From CAYYMH01 sp964472785 (lineage in GTDB: Bacteria > Zhuqueibacterota > Zhuqueibacteria > Thermofontimicrobiales > Thermofontimicrobiaceae): 64,000 nt of DNA. Below are positions 1 to 8,457 of this stretch, piece by piece. The DNA lies in NCBI GenBank assembly GCA_964472785.1, contig CAYYMH010000001.1, positions 222,930 through 286,929 on the forward strand, read 5' to 3'. The position numbers and the translations under genes were made by a program. The stretch's first letter is position 1; each line of letters opens with the position of its first letter. Below the pieces are notes generated by a model, which was not told the origin of the DNA, did no database searches, and saw only the letters and a program-made list of their open reading frames with translations.

Positions 1-86
1 TCCAGTGAATCTGTTAACTCTTTTAGATTGGTAGAGGTTTTCCAGTTTTTTTTCCAGTCAGCAAATTTCTTAATTTTCTTGTCCAT
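1..86 (-). CDS. 5' end of an unidentified SOS-type gene (partial)
   Basis: Only the first 28 codons lie in the window; the gene continues past the left edge. It starts at an ATG at base 86 with a good ribosome binding site (GGAGG, 7 bases upstream). The visible N-terminus (MDKKIKKFADWKKNWKTSTN) is very lysine-rich, carries no signal peptide and matches no family I can name. A GGGTA-N6-TACCC palindrome like the one before lexA lies 20 bases upstream, so the gene is probably LexA-regulated. The promoter region is embedded in the 3' end of lexA. That it is a DNA-damage gene is inference from the operator alone. Confidence 0.6.
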   Translation of the reverse strand, partial: MDKKIKKFADWKKNWKTSTNLKELTDSL

Positions 87-105
87 TTTATTACCTCCAA
101 AATAT

Positions 106-121
106 GGGTATGTATGTACCC
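106..121. promoter_or_regulatory. Candidate LexA operator, copy 1
   Basis: The 16-base palindrome GGGTATGTATGTACCC matches the copy before lexA in both five-base arms (GGGTA/TACCC) and keeps the same six-base spacer length. Read on the minus strand, a -10-like CATAAT (bases 128-123) ends one base before it, so a bound repressor would cover the transcription start of the gene at the left edge. The assignment to LexA is inference from this sharing and from the neighbouring lexA. Confidence 0.6.
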
Positions 122-123
122 TA

Positions 124-750
124 TTATGTCACTTTGTGAATAACTGCTTCTACTTTTCCTAAAATTTTGAAATATAAATCGTTTTTATGAATAATTAGCG
201 GTTGATAATCCGGATTTTCCGGTTGCAGTTTAATCATATCGTTTTCAAAGAAAAATCGTTTTACCGTTGTTTCATCATCCAGCAGTGCCACAACAATATC
301 ACTGTTTTGGGGAAAATTCGTTTGTTTTACGATAATCAAATCCTTATCATTGATATTGGCGTTTTTCATGCTATCGCCATTCACCTTCAAAACGAAATCG
401 CCATCAAAGGAAGCTACTGATGGATCAATACTCAAATATCCTTCGATGTTCTGCTCTGCAAACAATGGAAGACCTGCTGATACTGCACCAAGAATAGGAA
501 TCTTTTTTTCCGTTTGATATTGTTTTGACGGTTGTTGGATGACTTCAATGCAGCGTGCACCGCCTCTTAAATTGCGTTTAATATATCCTTTCTCAACTAA
601 AATATTGAGAATTCGTTGAACATTGTTCACTGAGGCATATCCCATTAAATCCATGATTTCTCGAATAGTGGGGGGATAACCACTGCGTTCAACAAAGTCT
701 AAAATGGATTGTAAAACTTTTTCTTGAGTTTTTGTTAATTTTGAGCCCAT
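124..750 (-). CDS. lexA: LexA repressor / SOS self-cleaving regulator
   Basis: A 208-residue LexA of normal family length. Residues 1-70 form the winged helix-turn-helix (LTKTQEKVLQSILDF, then the recognition region around SVNNVQRILNIL). Residues 84-208 are the S24 peptidase domain. The self-cleavage site is Ala92-Gly93 in AVSAGLP, the nucleophile is Ser127 in NGDSM and the general base is Lys164 in TTVKRFF. RecA-DNA filaments are known to trigger cleavage in this family and so derepress SOS genes. The start is fixed by the family N-terminus even though no Shine-Dalgarno precedes it. The operator at 760-775 lies nine bases before the ATG, between it and a consensus promoter, so autorepression is expected. 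Confidence 0.97.
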   Translation of the reverse strand: MGSKLTKTQEKVLQSILDFVERSGYPPTIREIMDLMGYASVNNVQRILNILVEKGYIKRNLRGGARCIEVIQQPSKQYQTEKKIPILGAVSAGLPLFAEQNIEGYLSIDPSVASFDGDFVLKVNGDSMKNANINDKDLIIVKQTNFPQNSDIVVALLDDETTVKRFFFENDMIKLQPENPDYQPLIIHKNDLYFKILGKVEAVIHKVT

Positions 751-759
751 GTTAAAGAG

Positions 760-775
760 GGGTATAAATGTACCC
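760..775. promoter_or_regulatory. Candidate LexA operator, copy 2 (lexA autoregulation)
   Basis: GGGTATAAATGTACCC, a palindrome with arms GGGTA/TACCC, sits two bases downstream of the lexA -10 box and nine bases before the lexA ATG. It covers the expected transcription start and replaces the position where a ribosome binding site would be. It shares its arms with the copy at 106-121. The motif differs from the E. coli (CTGT-N8-ACAG) and Bacillus (GAAC-N4-GTTC) boxes. Confidence 0.72.
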
Positions 776-777
776 TA

Positions 778-806
778 AATATACTAATAAAAATCATTAT
801 TGTCAA
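778..806 (-). promoter_or_regulatory. lexA promoter (-35/-10)
   Basis: On the minus strand TTGACA (806-801) is followed after exactly 17 bases by TATATT (783-778). This is close to the sigma-70 consensus, and the candidate LexA operator begins two bases further on. Confidence 0.75.
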
Positions 807-864
807 GTGTTTTTACAAATATTTAAAACAATTTTTCAGTCTGCATTTAGACTTAAAATTATTT

Positions 865-1051
865 AACCTGAATAATTCATACGCCACAAAGTCTCTAATA
901 CACAAAGGCACACAAAGCAATGAAAATATAAAGACTGGCAGGCAAAGGAGATTAATCGACTCAGAATATTTTTTATGAATGCTTTTTTTACAACTTTTTG
1001 ATTCTTCGTGACTTGGTGCCTTGGTGGCAAGATTTATGAATTAAACAGGTT
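865..1051. repeat. Long imperfect hairpin repeat (CCACAAAG family)
   Basis: The ends form an inverted repeat: AACCTGAATAATTCAT at 865-880 pairs with ATGAATTAAACAGGTT at 1036-1051. Inside it, CCACAAAGTCTCTAATACAC on the left is mirrored by the complement of CTTCGTGACTTGGTGCCTTG on the right. The right end overlaps the dcd stop codon. Related arms recur near 16.75, 20.17 and 57.95 kb, so this is a dispersed non-coding element. It fills nearly all of the gap between dcd and lexA. Confidence 0.65.
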
Positions 1052-1568
1052 AAAAAGTTCCGCTATTTTGATTCTCAAATTTTCCTTCGTATTTTGCGCT
1101 GCCAATGGTCTTTTGAAAAATAAATTGACAAATCGCTGTGCCCGGATGAATGCGCAGCGGCATCGGACTGAAATTCGTCATTTCCAGCACCTGATGATTA
1201 TTGATTCCGGGTTGCATAAAACTGGCAGAAATATGAACCAGCAATCCCAACCTGGCGTAGCGACTGCGACCTTCGAGCCAGCCACAAATATTGGCAGCTA
1301 ATTTTATCCGTTCCCGGGTAATTCCCAAAATGGTTTCCCCGGGCATGAGCACGATTCCGTTTGGTGCGTGACGGATTTCAGTCATTTCCTCATAGTCGGT
1401 TTCATCGTTGACCTCGACAATATCGTATACTTTTTTAAAAATTCTAAAATCTTCTCCCAGGTGTAAATCAACGGAACCGGGTCCGACCATTACTTTATCA
1501 AAGGGTGTGATAACGATATTTCCCTTTTCGATTTCTTTCAGAATTTCATCATGAGTCAAAATGCTCAT
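1050..1568 (-). CDS. dcd: dCTP deaminase
   Basis: A 172-residue protein of the dCTP deaminase/dUTPase fold, which converts dCTP to dUTP for thymidylate synthesis. Family signatures are GPGSVDLHLG (29-38), the nucleotide-binding LEGRSRYARLGLLVH (98-112) and QVLEM with the expected catalytic Glu129. The C-terminus is shorter than in E. coli Dcd. Whether it is monofunctional or also a dUTPase, as in Methanocaldococcus, cannot be decided by eye. The ATG at 1568 has AAGGAG seven bases upstream. It is a single-gene unit with its own consensus promoter, and no LexA-type palindrome precedes it. Confidence 0.93.
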   Translation of the reverse strand: MSILTHDEILKEIEKGNIVITPFDKVMVGPGSVDLHLGEDFRIFKKVYDIVEVNDETDYEEMTEIRHAPNGIVLMPGETILGITRERIKLAANICGWLEGRSRYARLGLLVHISASFMQPGINNHQVLEMTNFSPMPLRIHPGTAICQFIFQKTIGSAKYEGKFENQNSGTF

Positions 1569-1601
1569 CTCGATACTCCTTGAATTGGTTTTTGAAAGTT
1601 A

Positions 1602-1630
1602 ATTATAGTAATTCAAATATTGACAGTCAA
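1602..1630 (-). promoter_or_regulatory. dcd promoter (-35/-10)
   Basis: On the minus strand TTGACT (1630-1625), a 17-base spacer and a perfect TATAAT (1607-1602) precede the dcd start by about 35 bases. Confidence 0.75.
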
Positions 1631-1645
1631 GTAAAAAAATAAATG

Positions 1646-1771
1646 TCCGCTAAATATACAAAACACGAACACACGAAAAATAGTTTGAATACTGGAAAAA
1701 TTTCCTTGGTTGGATCAATTTGAATCAAAAATTTTCAAAATGTTTCGGGTCATTTAGTGTTTTCCGTGGGC
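1646..1771. repeat. Degenerate hairpin repeat (AGCCCA..AAAACAC family)
   Basis: CCGCTAAATATACAAAACAC on the left is an imperfect inverted copy of the right end, whose complement reads CAGCCCACGGAAAACACTAA. The right arm resembles the ends of the element at 15540-15606. With the flanking promoters it accounts for most of the 400-base gap between dcd and the next gene. A further scrap, CTGCGCTCCGTGTCC at about 1868-1882, resembles the arm of the 57.85 kb element. Confidence 0.4.
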
Positions 1772-1810
1772 TGATAAAATTTGTATCTTTAATCCAGGAT
1801 GATAAAATAC

Positions 1811-1839
1811 TTGATTAATTAATCGAATTTAAGTATATT
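1811..1839 (+). promoter_or_regulatory. Candidate promoter for the metallopeptidase gene
   Basis: TTGATT (1811-1816), a 17-base spacer and TATATT (1834-1839). The implied 5' leader is about 125 bases long and shows no obvious structure. Confidence 0.5.
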
Positions 1840-1971
1840 AAAAATAGATTAGCAGTTAACAATTTTTCTGCGCTCCGTGTCCTTTTCAAGTGAACGATAA
1901 ATTGTAATCATGAGTACTAACCATGAACAGAAAAATAATTTTCATATCATCTTAAATCATTCGGAGGTCCC

Positions 1972-4023
1972 ATGCAAAAGTATTTAAAATTTTCATCCGC
2001 AATCTTACTTTTTTTTCTGATTTTTTCAACCTGTCAAACAGGAGAGCACGGTATGGAAAAAGCAAAGCTGGATACGGAAAAAGTTGTTGAGCAATTGAAG
2101 GAAAAATTTGGTGAAATACACGCTCAACGGATTGAAAAAGGAGTGGAACAAGCAGCCAATTTGTGGCTGGAATCAGATGGAAATGCAGAAGCGTTTGCGC
2201 AATTTTGTGAAGCCCAGTTTCTGCCGGAAGGTGAGAAGCTCGACAAAACATTTCAGCGGTTCGAAAAGAATCTGGAGCAAATAAACGGGCTGAATTTAGA
2301 AATGGTGCGCACACTGCAGGAGCCCCTGCATTTGGATATCGGACCGATGCTTCCTGTGGATATACCATTTGCTAATTTTGATCCGTTTGCCCATGTATCC
2401 GAAGATTTATTCAAAACAAAGGTTGCGTTTTCAGCCTTACTTAATTTTCCGCTTTATACGCTGGAAGAGCGGCTAAAAAAGGGGCCGGATTGGACTCGCA
2501 AAAAATGGGCGCAGGCTCGGTTGGCAGAACGATTCGGTTCTCGCGTACCATCACACGTCAAACAACAGATTTCCGAAGCCTATGTCGCGGCTGATAATTA
2601 TATCAGTAATTACAATATTTACATGCATCACTTAATCACACCCGAAGGAGAGCGATTGTTTCCGGAAGGATTGCGGTTGATTACGCACTGGGGACTCCGC
2701 GACGAACTCAAAGCACAGTACGCTAGAGAAGATGGATTAAAGAGACAAAAGATGATTCTGCAGGTAATGGAGCACATTATTCAGCAAACAATACCGGAAG
2801 TGGTCATCGACAACCCTCAAGTGGATTGGGAGCCTTATGAGAATGAGGTAGAAGCGGCTATTGAAAATGAAGACACTCCTAAAAACCAGTATGAGCCCAA
2901 CACACGGTATAACCATCTGATGTCGGTTTTCAAAGCAGAAAAAGCAGCGGATCCCTATTACCCGAATGTACCAACCTACATCGATCGGCGCTTTCAGGAA
3001 GACAGAGAAATACCCGAAAAGCAGTTTGAGCAACTGTTGAAAGATGTTTTATCAGCACCAGTGGCAAAAGATGTTGCCAATTTGATCCAAAAACGATTGG
3101 GCCGGCCTCTGGAACCGTTTGATATTTGGTACGACGGTTTCAAATCCCGTGGGGTTTATGATGAGCAATACCTGGACAAAATTGTCGGAGAACGCTATCC
3201 GAATGTGGAGCGTTTTCAGAAAGATTTGCCGTTTATCCTGCGGCGTTTGGGATTTTCGCCCGAAAAAGCGAATTTCTTAAGTGATAAAATTGTAGTCGAT
3301 CCTTCGCGGGGCGCCGGCCATGCCTGGGGTGCAGAAAGGCGATTAGACAATGCCCATCTCCGCACGCGTGTTCCGGAAGGTGGAATGAAATACAAAGGAT
3401 TCAACATAGCGGTTCACGAGTTGGGGCATTGCGTCGAACAGGTGTTTTCATTGAATAAAGTGGATTATGTGTTATTGCAGGGTGTGCCAAATACAGCATT
3501 TACTGAAGGTTTTGCTTTTGTGTTTCAATCACGTGATTTGAGCTTGCTCGGTTTAACAAAAGAAGATCCGATGGCAGCACGTTTGAAGGCACTGGACACT
3601 TTTTGGGGAACGTTCGAGATTGCCGGTGTCGGACTGGTTGATATGAGAATCTGGCGCTGGATGTACGAAAATCCGAACGCATCGCCGGAGGAATTAAACG
3701 AGGCGACTATTAAAATTGCCAAAGATGTGTGGAATGAATTTTTCGCGCCAGTGCTGGGAATGGAGGATCAGATTTTATTAGCCATTTACTCTCACATCAT
3801 TGATGCCGGACTTTACACGCCCGATTATCCGCTGGGACACATTATTTCATTTCAGATTGAAGAATATTTCAAAGAGAAAGATCTGGCAACCGAAATGGAA
3901 CGCATGTGCAAATTAGGATCGATTACGCCGGAAGCATGGATGGATCAGGCCGTCGGAAAAGGAATATCGACTGAACCATTAATCGAAGCGGCGGAAAACG
4001 CTGTTTCTAAAATGAATGAGTAA
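1972..4023 (+). CDS. Exported zinc metallopeptidase of the gluzincin type
   Basis: A 683-residue protein with a hydrophobic N-terminal export signal (about residues 7-22) and a cysteine after LIFST that may be an imperfect lipobox. The zinc site is HELGH at 482-486, with Glu512 in FTEGFAF as the likely third ligand. This 26-residue spacing is like that of M3 and M32 peptidases of clan MA. The long N-terminal half (about 30-450) is helical and charged, also as in M3/M32 enzymes, but I cannot assign a named family. The start follows a strong CGGAGG ribosome binding site. The gene stands alone, 75 bases before the aminotransferase. Peptidase activity at the envelope is inferred from the motif; the substrate is unknown. 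Confidence 0.75.
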   Translation: MQKYLKFSSAILLFFLIFSTCQTGEHGMEKAKLDTEKVVEQLKEKFGEIHAQRIEKGVEQAANLWLESDGNAEAFAQFCEAQFLPEGEKLDKTFQRFEKNLEQINGLNLEMVRTLQEPLHLDIGPMLPVDIPFANFDPFAHVSEDLFKTKVAFSALLNFPLYTLEERLKKGPDWTRKKWAQARLAERFGSRVPSHVKQQISEAYVAADNYISNYNIYMHHLITPEGERLFPEGLRLITHWGLRDELKAQYAREDGLKRQKMILQVMEHIIQQTIPEVVIDNPQVDWEPYENEVEAAIENEDTPKNQYEPNTRYNHLMSVFKAEKAADPYYPNVPTYIDRRFQEDREIPEKQFEQLLKDVLSAPVAKDVANLIQKRLGRPLEPFDIWYDGFKSRGVYDEQYLDKIVGERYPNVERFQKDLPFILRRLGFSPEKANFLSDKIVVDPSRGAGHAWGAERRLDNAHLRTRVPEGGMKYKGFNIAVHELGHCVEQVFSLNKVDYVLLQGVPNTAFTEGFAFVFQSRDLSLLGLTKEDPMAARLKALDTFWGTFEIAGVGLVDMRIWRWMYENPNASPEELNEATIKIAKDVWNEFFAPVLGMEDQILLAIYSHIIDAGLYTPDYPLGHIISFQIEEYFKEKDLATEMERMCKLGSITPEAWMDQAVGKGISTEPLIEAAENAVSKMNE

Positions 4024-4098
4024 ATTTACGGATATTATCTTTTATAAAAATATGACATAGGTAATCAAACAAAAATAAAATGTTTCGGAGGAGTAACT

Positions 4099-5184
4099 AT
4101 GGCAGGATTTGAAGGGATAAAGTGGGCGACCAAACAGATGCGATTTTTACTAAAAGATAAATCATTCAAAATTGTGGGAGCGGATGACAAAGTGTACGCG
4201 GTAAGCCGTTCGATTCATTACGGTCTGTGCCTCACTTTTGAGGGGATTCGGTTTTTTGCCAAAAAGGATGATAAAGGAAAAATCAGACTGAATTTTCTCA
4301 ACTTAAGGAAAAATTTAGAGCGCTTTCAGCGAGGTATTGCCTTCAATCTCGGAAAAGATCAACAGGTTATGGTGCCGGAAGTCGATGAAATGATTGAATT
4401 GTTCCTGAAATATTTACGGGAACGATCCATGATTGAATTTTTATCTGAAATGGCGGATTTGGAGGCACAGGGCTATTTACGCCCATTCACAGTTGATGAA
4501 ACCCAGTCCATTGGCGTGACGTTTCCGGATAATCCGTCCATTCGCGCTGTCGCTTGTCGCTACGATCAGTATCTGGGAGAACCGTTTAGCGGCGTTGTGG
4601 TTCCCAATCTTGTTCGCGCCTGCGGAATCAATGGGACAGGATGCCTGAAATTAGGAATAAATTATTTAATCAGTGTCAAAGCTGTTGACGAAGCACGAAA
4701 AATCATGCCCGAAGCCGGATCAGCACTGCTCCTCGACGACAGGCCATACGACGAAGTTACCAAAAGAACGATCACGGAATGGGATTCATCCTGCTGTTTG
4801 TTTGCGTTGACAGATGGCACCGTGATTAAAATTCCGGAAAGTAATTTGATTTTACCGTCTGTGACCATTGGCGGGATCGTTGCCATTTTGAAGCAGATGG
4901 GTGTCGATGTGATCGAGCGGGACATGACTTACGGCGAGTTGATTGAAAAATCCAAGCGAAATGAAATTGTTGCCGTGTGCAGTGTCGGAACCGCCGGCAT
5001 CTTAAATCGGGCTGAGAAAATTTTGCTCGTCGATGAAAACGGAAACGAATTAGCCACTCAACACGCGGATGAATCGCATGAATTGTATCATAAATTGGGT
5101 GAAGCGAAAGCCTATTACTGGGACATCTATCAGGAGAAGGAGTCTGTTCCCAAAGGGTTGGCGTTAGATTCTTTTGAAATATAG
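4099..5184 (+). CDS. Class IV PLP aminotransferase, branched-chain aminotransferase-like
   Basis: A 361-residue cytoplasmic protein of the fold-type IV PLP family (BCAT, D-amino acid aminotransferase, ADC lyase). The PLP lysine is Lys184 in GTGCLKLGINY, equivalent to the GGNYAAS region of BCATs. NLILPSVTIGGIVAIL followed by VDVIERDMTY matches the family's phosphate-binding LPG(I/V)TR segment. The normal E-x-GTMN motif is changed to EWDSSCCLF, so substrate specificity may differ from IlvE. The ATG follows GGAGGA at good spacing. No ilv genes are nearby, and a clear terminator follows, so it is monocistronic. Confidence 0.8.
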   Translation: MAGFEGIKWATKQMRFLLKDKSFKIVGADDKVYAVSRSIHYGLCLTFEGIRFFAKKDDKGKIRLNFLNLRKNLERFQRGIAFNLGKDQQVMVPEVDEMIELFLKYLRERSMIEFLSEMADLEAQGYLRPFTVDETQSIGVTFPDNPSIRAVACRYDQYLGEPFSGVVVPNLVRACGINGTGCLKLGINYLISVKAVDEARKIMPEAGSALLLDDRPYDEVTKRTITEWDSSCCLFALTDGTVIKIPESNLILPSVTIGGIVAILKQMGVDVIERDMTYGELIEKSKRNEIVAVCSVGTAGILNRAEKILLVDENGNELATQHADESHELYHKLGEAKAYYWDIYQEKESVPKGLALDSFEI

Positions 5185-5282
5185 CATAATTATTTCGTAA
5201 TTCAGCAATTGCGCGAATTCAATGATTGAATTCCAATTATTTTATTCACTCATTGAAAGAATTAAATTGTCTGAAAAAATCT

Positions 5283-5333
5283 GGGATGGCGAAGATGTTT
5301 AGATTGGGATTTTTCGCCATCCCTTTTTGTTTT
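5283..5333 (+). terminator. Rho-independent terminator
   Basis: A perfect 11-base-pair stem GGGATGGCGAA (5283-5293) / TTCGCCATCCC (5313-5323) with a 19-base loop is followed by TTTTTGTTTT. It ends the aminotransferase transcript. Confidence 0.9.
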
Positions 5334-5561
5334 GCCGTACATAGTCGAAGTGCAACAAATCAAATTTCCCCTCAGAAAAATTAAGTACCTTAACCGAAAT
5401 CAGGAATATCAGAATATATCATCAGATTTTTGTTGTAACTTGGCAGAATTATTTTTAATTTCAATAATTATTTGATAATTATACGATTTCAGCGAAATCC
5501 CGTTTTACTGATCAAGTAAATTGAGAGTCCACATTACTTTAAAATATTTGTTTTTTCATGC
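5334..5561. other. Gene-free stretch before the methyltransferase
   Basis: AT-rich, with no open frame, repeat or convincing promoter. Just before it, at 5215-5233, lies a short perfect inverted repeat (GAATTCAAT/ATTGAATTC) of unknown role. Confidence 0.4.
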
Positions 5562-5582
5562 ATGTCGAATCGGAGTATCACC

Positions 5583-6212
5583 TTGGCGAAAATTGAACCT
5601 TTTGAACAACATTACCGCATTTACGAAGAGTGGTTCGAGGAAAACGAATTAGCTTACAAATCAGAGATATTAGCTGTAAAAAAGCAGTTACCAAATACTG
5701 GTAATGGCATTGAAATTGGTGTCGGTAGCGGACAGTTCGCCATGCCATTGAATATCCGATTGGGAGTTGATCCCTCCATTAATATGATGAACATCGCAAG
5801 GAAAAGAGGCATTGAAGTCATCTGCGGTGTCGCTGAACATCTCCCGTTGAACACAGCTCAATTCGATTTTGTTTTAATGGTGACCACAATATGTTTTTTG
5901 GATGATGTCGAAGTGGCTTTTAAAGAAGCTCATCGAATACTGAAATCTGACGGTGCGCTTATCATTGGTTTTATTGACAGAAAAAGTCCGATCGGACAGT
6001 CCTATCAAAAATTTAAAGAAGAAAGCGTATTTTACAAATCAGCCACGTTTTATTCATTTGATGAAGTTGTGTTTAAATTAAAGCAGGCGGGATTTAAAAA
6101 ATTTTATTTTAATCAAACGTTGTTTACAGCCGTCGAATCGATGAAACAATTGGCTGCGGTAAAAAACGGATACGGTGAAGGTTCGTTTGTTGTCGTGAAA
6201 GCACTCAAGTGA
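5583..6212 (+). CDS. SAM-dependent methyltransferase (class I, type 11)
   Basis: About 210 residues. SAM-binding motif I is IEIGVGSGQFAMPL, followed by the acidic end of strand 2 (LGVDPS), then LPLNTAQFDFVLMVTTICFL and ALIIGFIDR, the usual class I order. Two starts are possible: ATG at 5562, which has no ribosome binding site, and TTG at 5583, which has CGGAG nine bases upstream and gives the usual family start LAKIEPFEQHY. I prefer the TTG. The substrate cannot be read from the sequence; small molecules are typical for this family. It is followed after 77 bases by the GH97 gene on the same strand. Confidence 0.85.
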   Translation: MAKIEPFEQHYRIYEEWFEENELAYKSEILAVKKQLPNTGNGIEIGVGSGQFAMPLNIRLGVDPSINMMNIARKRGIEVICGVAEHLPLNTAQFDFVLMVTTICFLDDVEVAFKEAHRILKSDGALIIGFIDRKSPIGQSYQKFKEESVFYKSATFYSFDEVVFKLKQAGFKKFYFNQTLFTAVESMKQLAAVKNGYGEGSFVVVKALK

Positions 6213-6289
6213 AAAATAATTGCCAATGAAAAAGATAAAAAATATGTAAACATTTATCAGGATTTTTAATAGCAAAGCGGAGAAAAAAG

Positions 6290-8440
6290 ATGAAAAAAAT
6301 AATCGGAATCATATTAAGTCTTTTTATCAGTACCACAATTACCGCTCAGAATATTCAGTCCCCGGACGGAAAATTATCACTGACATTTCGGCTTACTGAA
6401 AATGGTAAACCAACCTATCAGTTGAAATTTTCCGACCAACACGTCGTCAAAAACAGTGACCTGGGCATCGAACTGAAAAACCAGCCGGATTTGAATTCAG
6501 GCTTTGAAATTTTAAAAACCGAAACCAAACTCATTGACGAAACCTGGGAGCTGGTATGGGGAGAGGTCAAACAAATTCGGAATCATTACCGCGAACTTCT
6601 GGTCACACTCCTTCAGCGGCAACCAAATGAGAGAACCATCCGAATCCGCTTTCGTTTGTTCAATGACGGATTGGTATTCCGCTACGAATTTCCGAAACAG
6701 CCGAGTTTGGGATATTTTATTGTCGAAAAAGAAAATACAACTTTCAGCATGACAGGCGATCACAAAATGTTTTGGATTCCGGGAGATTATGACACCAATG
6801 AATATTTTTACTCACACACCAGAATGAGCAAAGTGGATGCAACCCGCGGCAGATCATCACATGAAATCGCTGCAAGAACAGTGATAGCGGAAAATGCAGT
6901 GCAGACACCGCTGATGATCAAAACGGATGAAGGATTGTATGTGAACATTCACGAAGCGGCGTTGGTGAATTATCCGTCTTTACATTTGATGATTGATAAA
7001 GCGAACTACATTTTGTCGGCACAATTAGTCCCGGATGCGGTGGGAAATAAAGCTTACTTGCAGACACCGGAAAAAACACCGTGGCGAACGATTATAATTA
7101 GCGATAAGGCAGAGGATATTCTGGCGTCTAAACTTATTTTGAATCTAAACGAGCCCTGCAAAATTAAAGATACGAGCTGGATTAAACCCCAGAAATACAT
7201 CGGGATTTGGTGGAGCTTGCATGTGGGAATTGAATCCTGGAATTATGCCGATGTAAGTAACATCAAGCTCGAATCAACGTATTGGAGCCAACTTGAGCCA
7301 AACGGTCGGCACGGCGCTACAACGGAAAACACCAAACGCTACATCGATTTTGCCGCTGAACACGGATTCGATGGTGTTTTAGTCGAAGGCTGGAACGTTG
7401 GATGGGAAGACTGGTTTGGCAATTGGAAGGAAGAGGTGTTTGATTTTGTGACGCCCTATCCGGATTTTAATGTGGAGGAGCTTCAGCAATACGCCGCGGG
7501 AAAAGGGGTAAAGCTGATTATGCACCATGAAACATCCAGTTCGGTGACCAATTATGAACGACGAATGGATGAAGCCTATCGCTTTATGAAAAAGCACGGT
7601 TATGAAACTGTGAAAACAGGTTACGTGGGCAGGATTATTCCACGGGGCGAATATCACGACGGTCAATGGATGGTGAATCACTTTGTACGCGTTGCAGAAA
7701 AAACGGCACATTATGAAATCATGATCAACAGTCACGAATCGGTTCGCCCCACCGGTTTGCATCGAACCTATCCAAACTGGCTCGCCTGTGAAGCAGCGCG
7801 CGGCAATGAGTTTAACGCGTGGAGTTCGGGCAATCCACCGGAACACGAGACGATTCTTCCCTTCACCCGTTTGATGGGCGGACCGATGGATTATACGCCG
7901 GGCATTTTTCAAATTAAAATGGATTATTACTTACCGGAGAAAAAGACCGAACAGGTGCACACTACACTGGTGAAACAGTTGGCGCTGTATGTGACGTTGT
8001 ACAGCCCGTTGCAGATGGCGGCTGATTTGCCGGAAAATTACGAAAAATTTATGGATGCATTCCAGTTCATCAAAGATGTTCCGGTCGATTGGGGCGATAC
8101 AAAAATTCTCCAAGCAGAGCCTGGCGATTTCATTATTATGGCTCGCAAAGGCAAAAATATGGATGACTGGTTTTTGGGAGCTATTACTGATGAAAAATCC
8201 AGGGAGTTTGAAATTTCACTGGATTTTCTCGATCCGAACATTTGGTACGTAGAGACCTGTTACGAAGATGCGCCGGATGCAGACTGGAAGAAAAATCCGA
8301 TGGTTTATCAAATTCATAAGTATCTTGTGAATAAAGAAACGCGTTTTAAATTGAAGTTAGCTGAAGGTGGCGGCGCTGCGATACAATTCGCTCCGGCAAC
8401 TGACGAACAACAAAATGAACTGGAAATTTATAAAAATTAA
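6290..8440 (+). CDS. Glycoside hydrolase family 97 (SusB-like alpha-glucosidase)
   Basis: A 716-residue exported protein. Residues 1-19 are a signal peptide ending TITAQ, followed by the GH97 N-terminal beta-sandwich (about 20-290), the catalytic barrel (about 300-585) and a C-terminal beta domain. Barrel landmarks are GIWWSLHVG, FDGVLVEGWNVGWEDW, IMHHETS (Glu414), RGNEFNAW (Glu507) and PPEHETILPF (Glu518/Glu520). Conserved glutamates at these places are typical of the inverting, calcium-dependent SusB branch rather than the retaining alpha-galactosidase branch; this is my reading, not an alignment. GGAG precedes the ATG by 7 bases. It forms an operon with the oxidoreductase 17 bases downstream. 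No SusC/D pair is present. Confidence 0.92.
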   Translation: MKKIIGIILSLFISTTITAQNIQSPDGKLSLTFRLTENGKPTYQLKFSDQHVVKNSDLGIELKNQPDLNSGFEILKTETKLIDETWELVWGEVKQIRNHYRELLVTLLQRQPNERTIRIRFRLFNDGLVFRYEFPKQPSLGYFIVEKENTTFSMTGDHKMFWIPGDYDTNEYFYSHTRMSKVDATRGRSSHEIAARTVIAENAVQTPLMIKTDEGLYVNIHEAALVNYPSLHLMIDKANYILSAQLVPDAVGNKAYLQTPEKTPWRTIIISDKAEDILASKLILNLNEPCKIKDTSWIKPQKYIGIWWSLHVGIESWNYADVSNIKLESTYWSQLEPNGRHGATTENTKRYIDFAAEHGFDGVLVEGWNVGWEDWFGNWKEEVFDFVTPYPDFNVEELQQYAAGKGVKLIMHHETSSSVTNYERRMDEAYRFMKKHGYETVKTGYVGRIIPRGEYHDGQWMVNHFVRVAEKTAHYEIMINSHESVRPTGLHRTYPNWLACEAARGNEFNAWSSGNPPEHETILPFTRLMGGPMDYTPGIFQIKMDYYLPEKKTEQVHTTLVKQLALYVTLYSPLQMAADLPENYEKFMDAFQFIKDVPVDWGDTKILQAEPGDFIIMARKGKNMDDWFLGAITDEKSREFEISLDFLDPNIWYVETCYEDAPDADWKKNPMVYQIHKYLVNKETRFKLKLAEGGGAAIQFAPATDEQQNELEIYKN

Positions 8441-8457
8441 CAGGGGTTATTTGAAGA

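Noticed and set aside
1008..1301. 97-codon plus-strand frame opposite dcd
   Set aside because: Antisense to dcd and starting inside a hairpin repeat; no ribosome binding site or family features.
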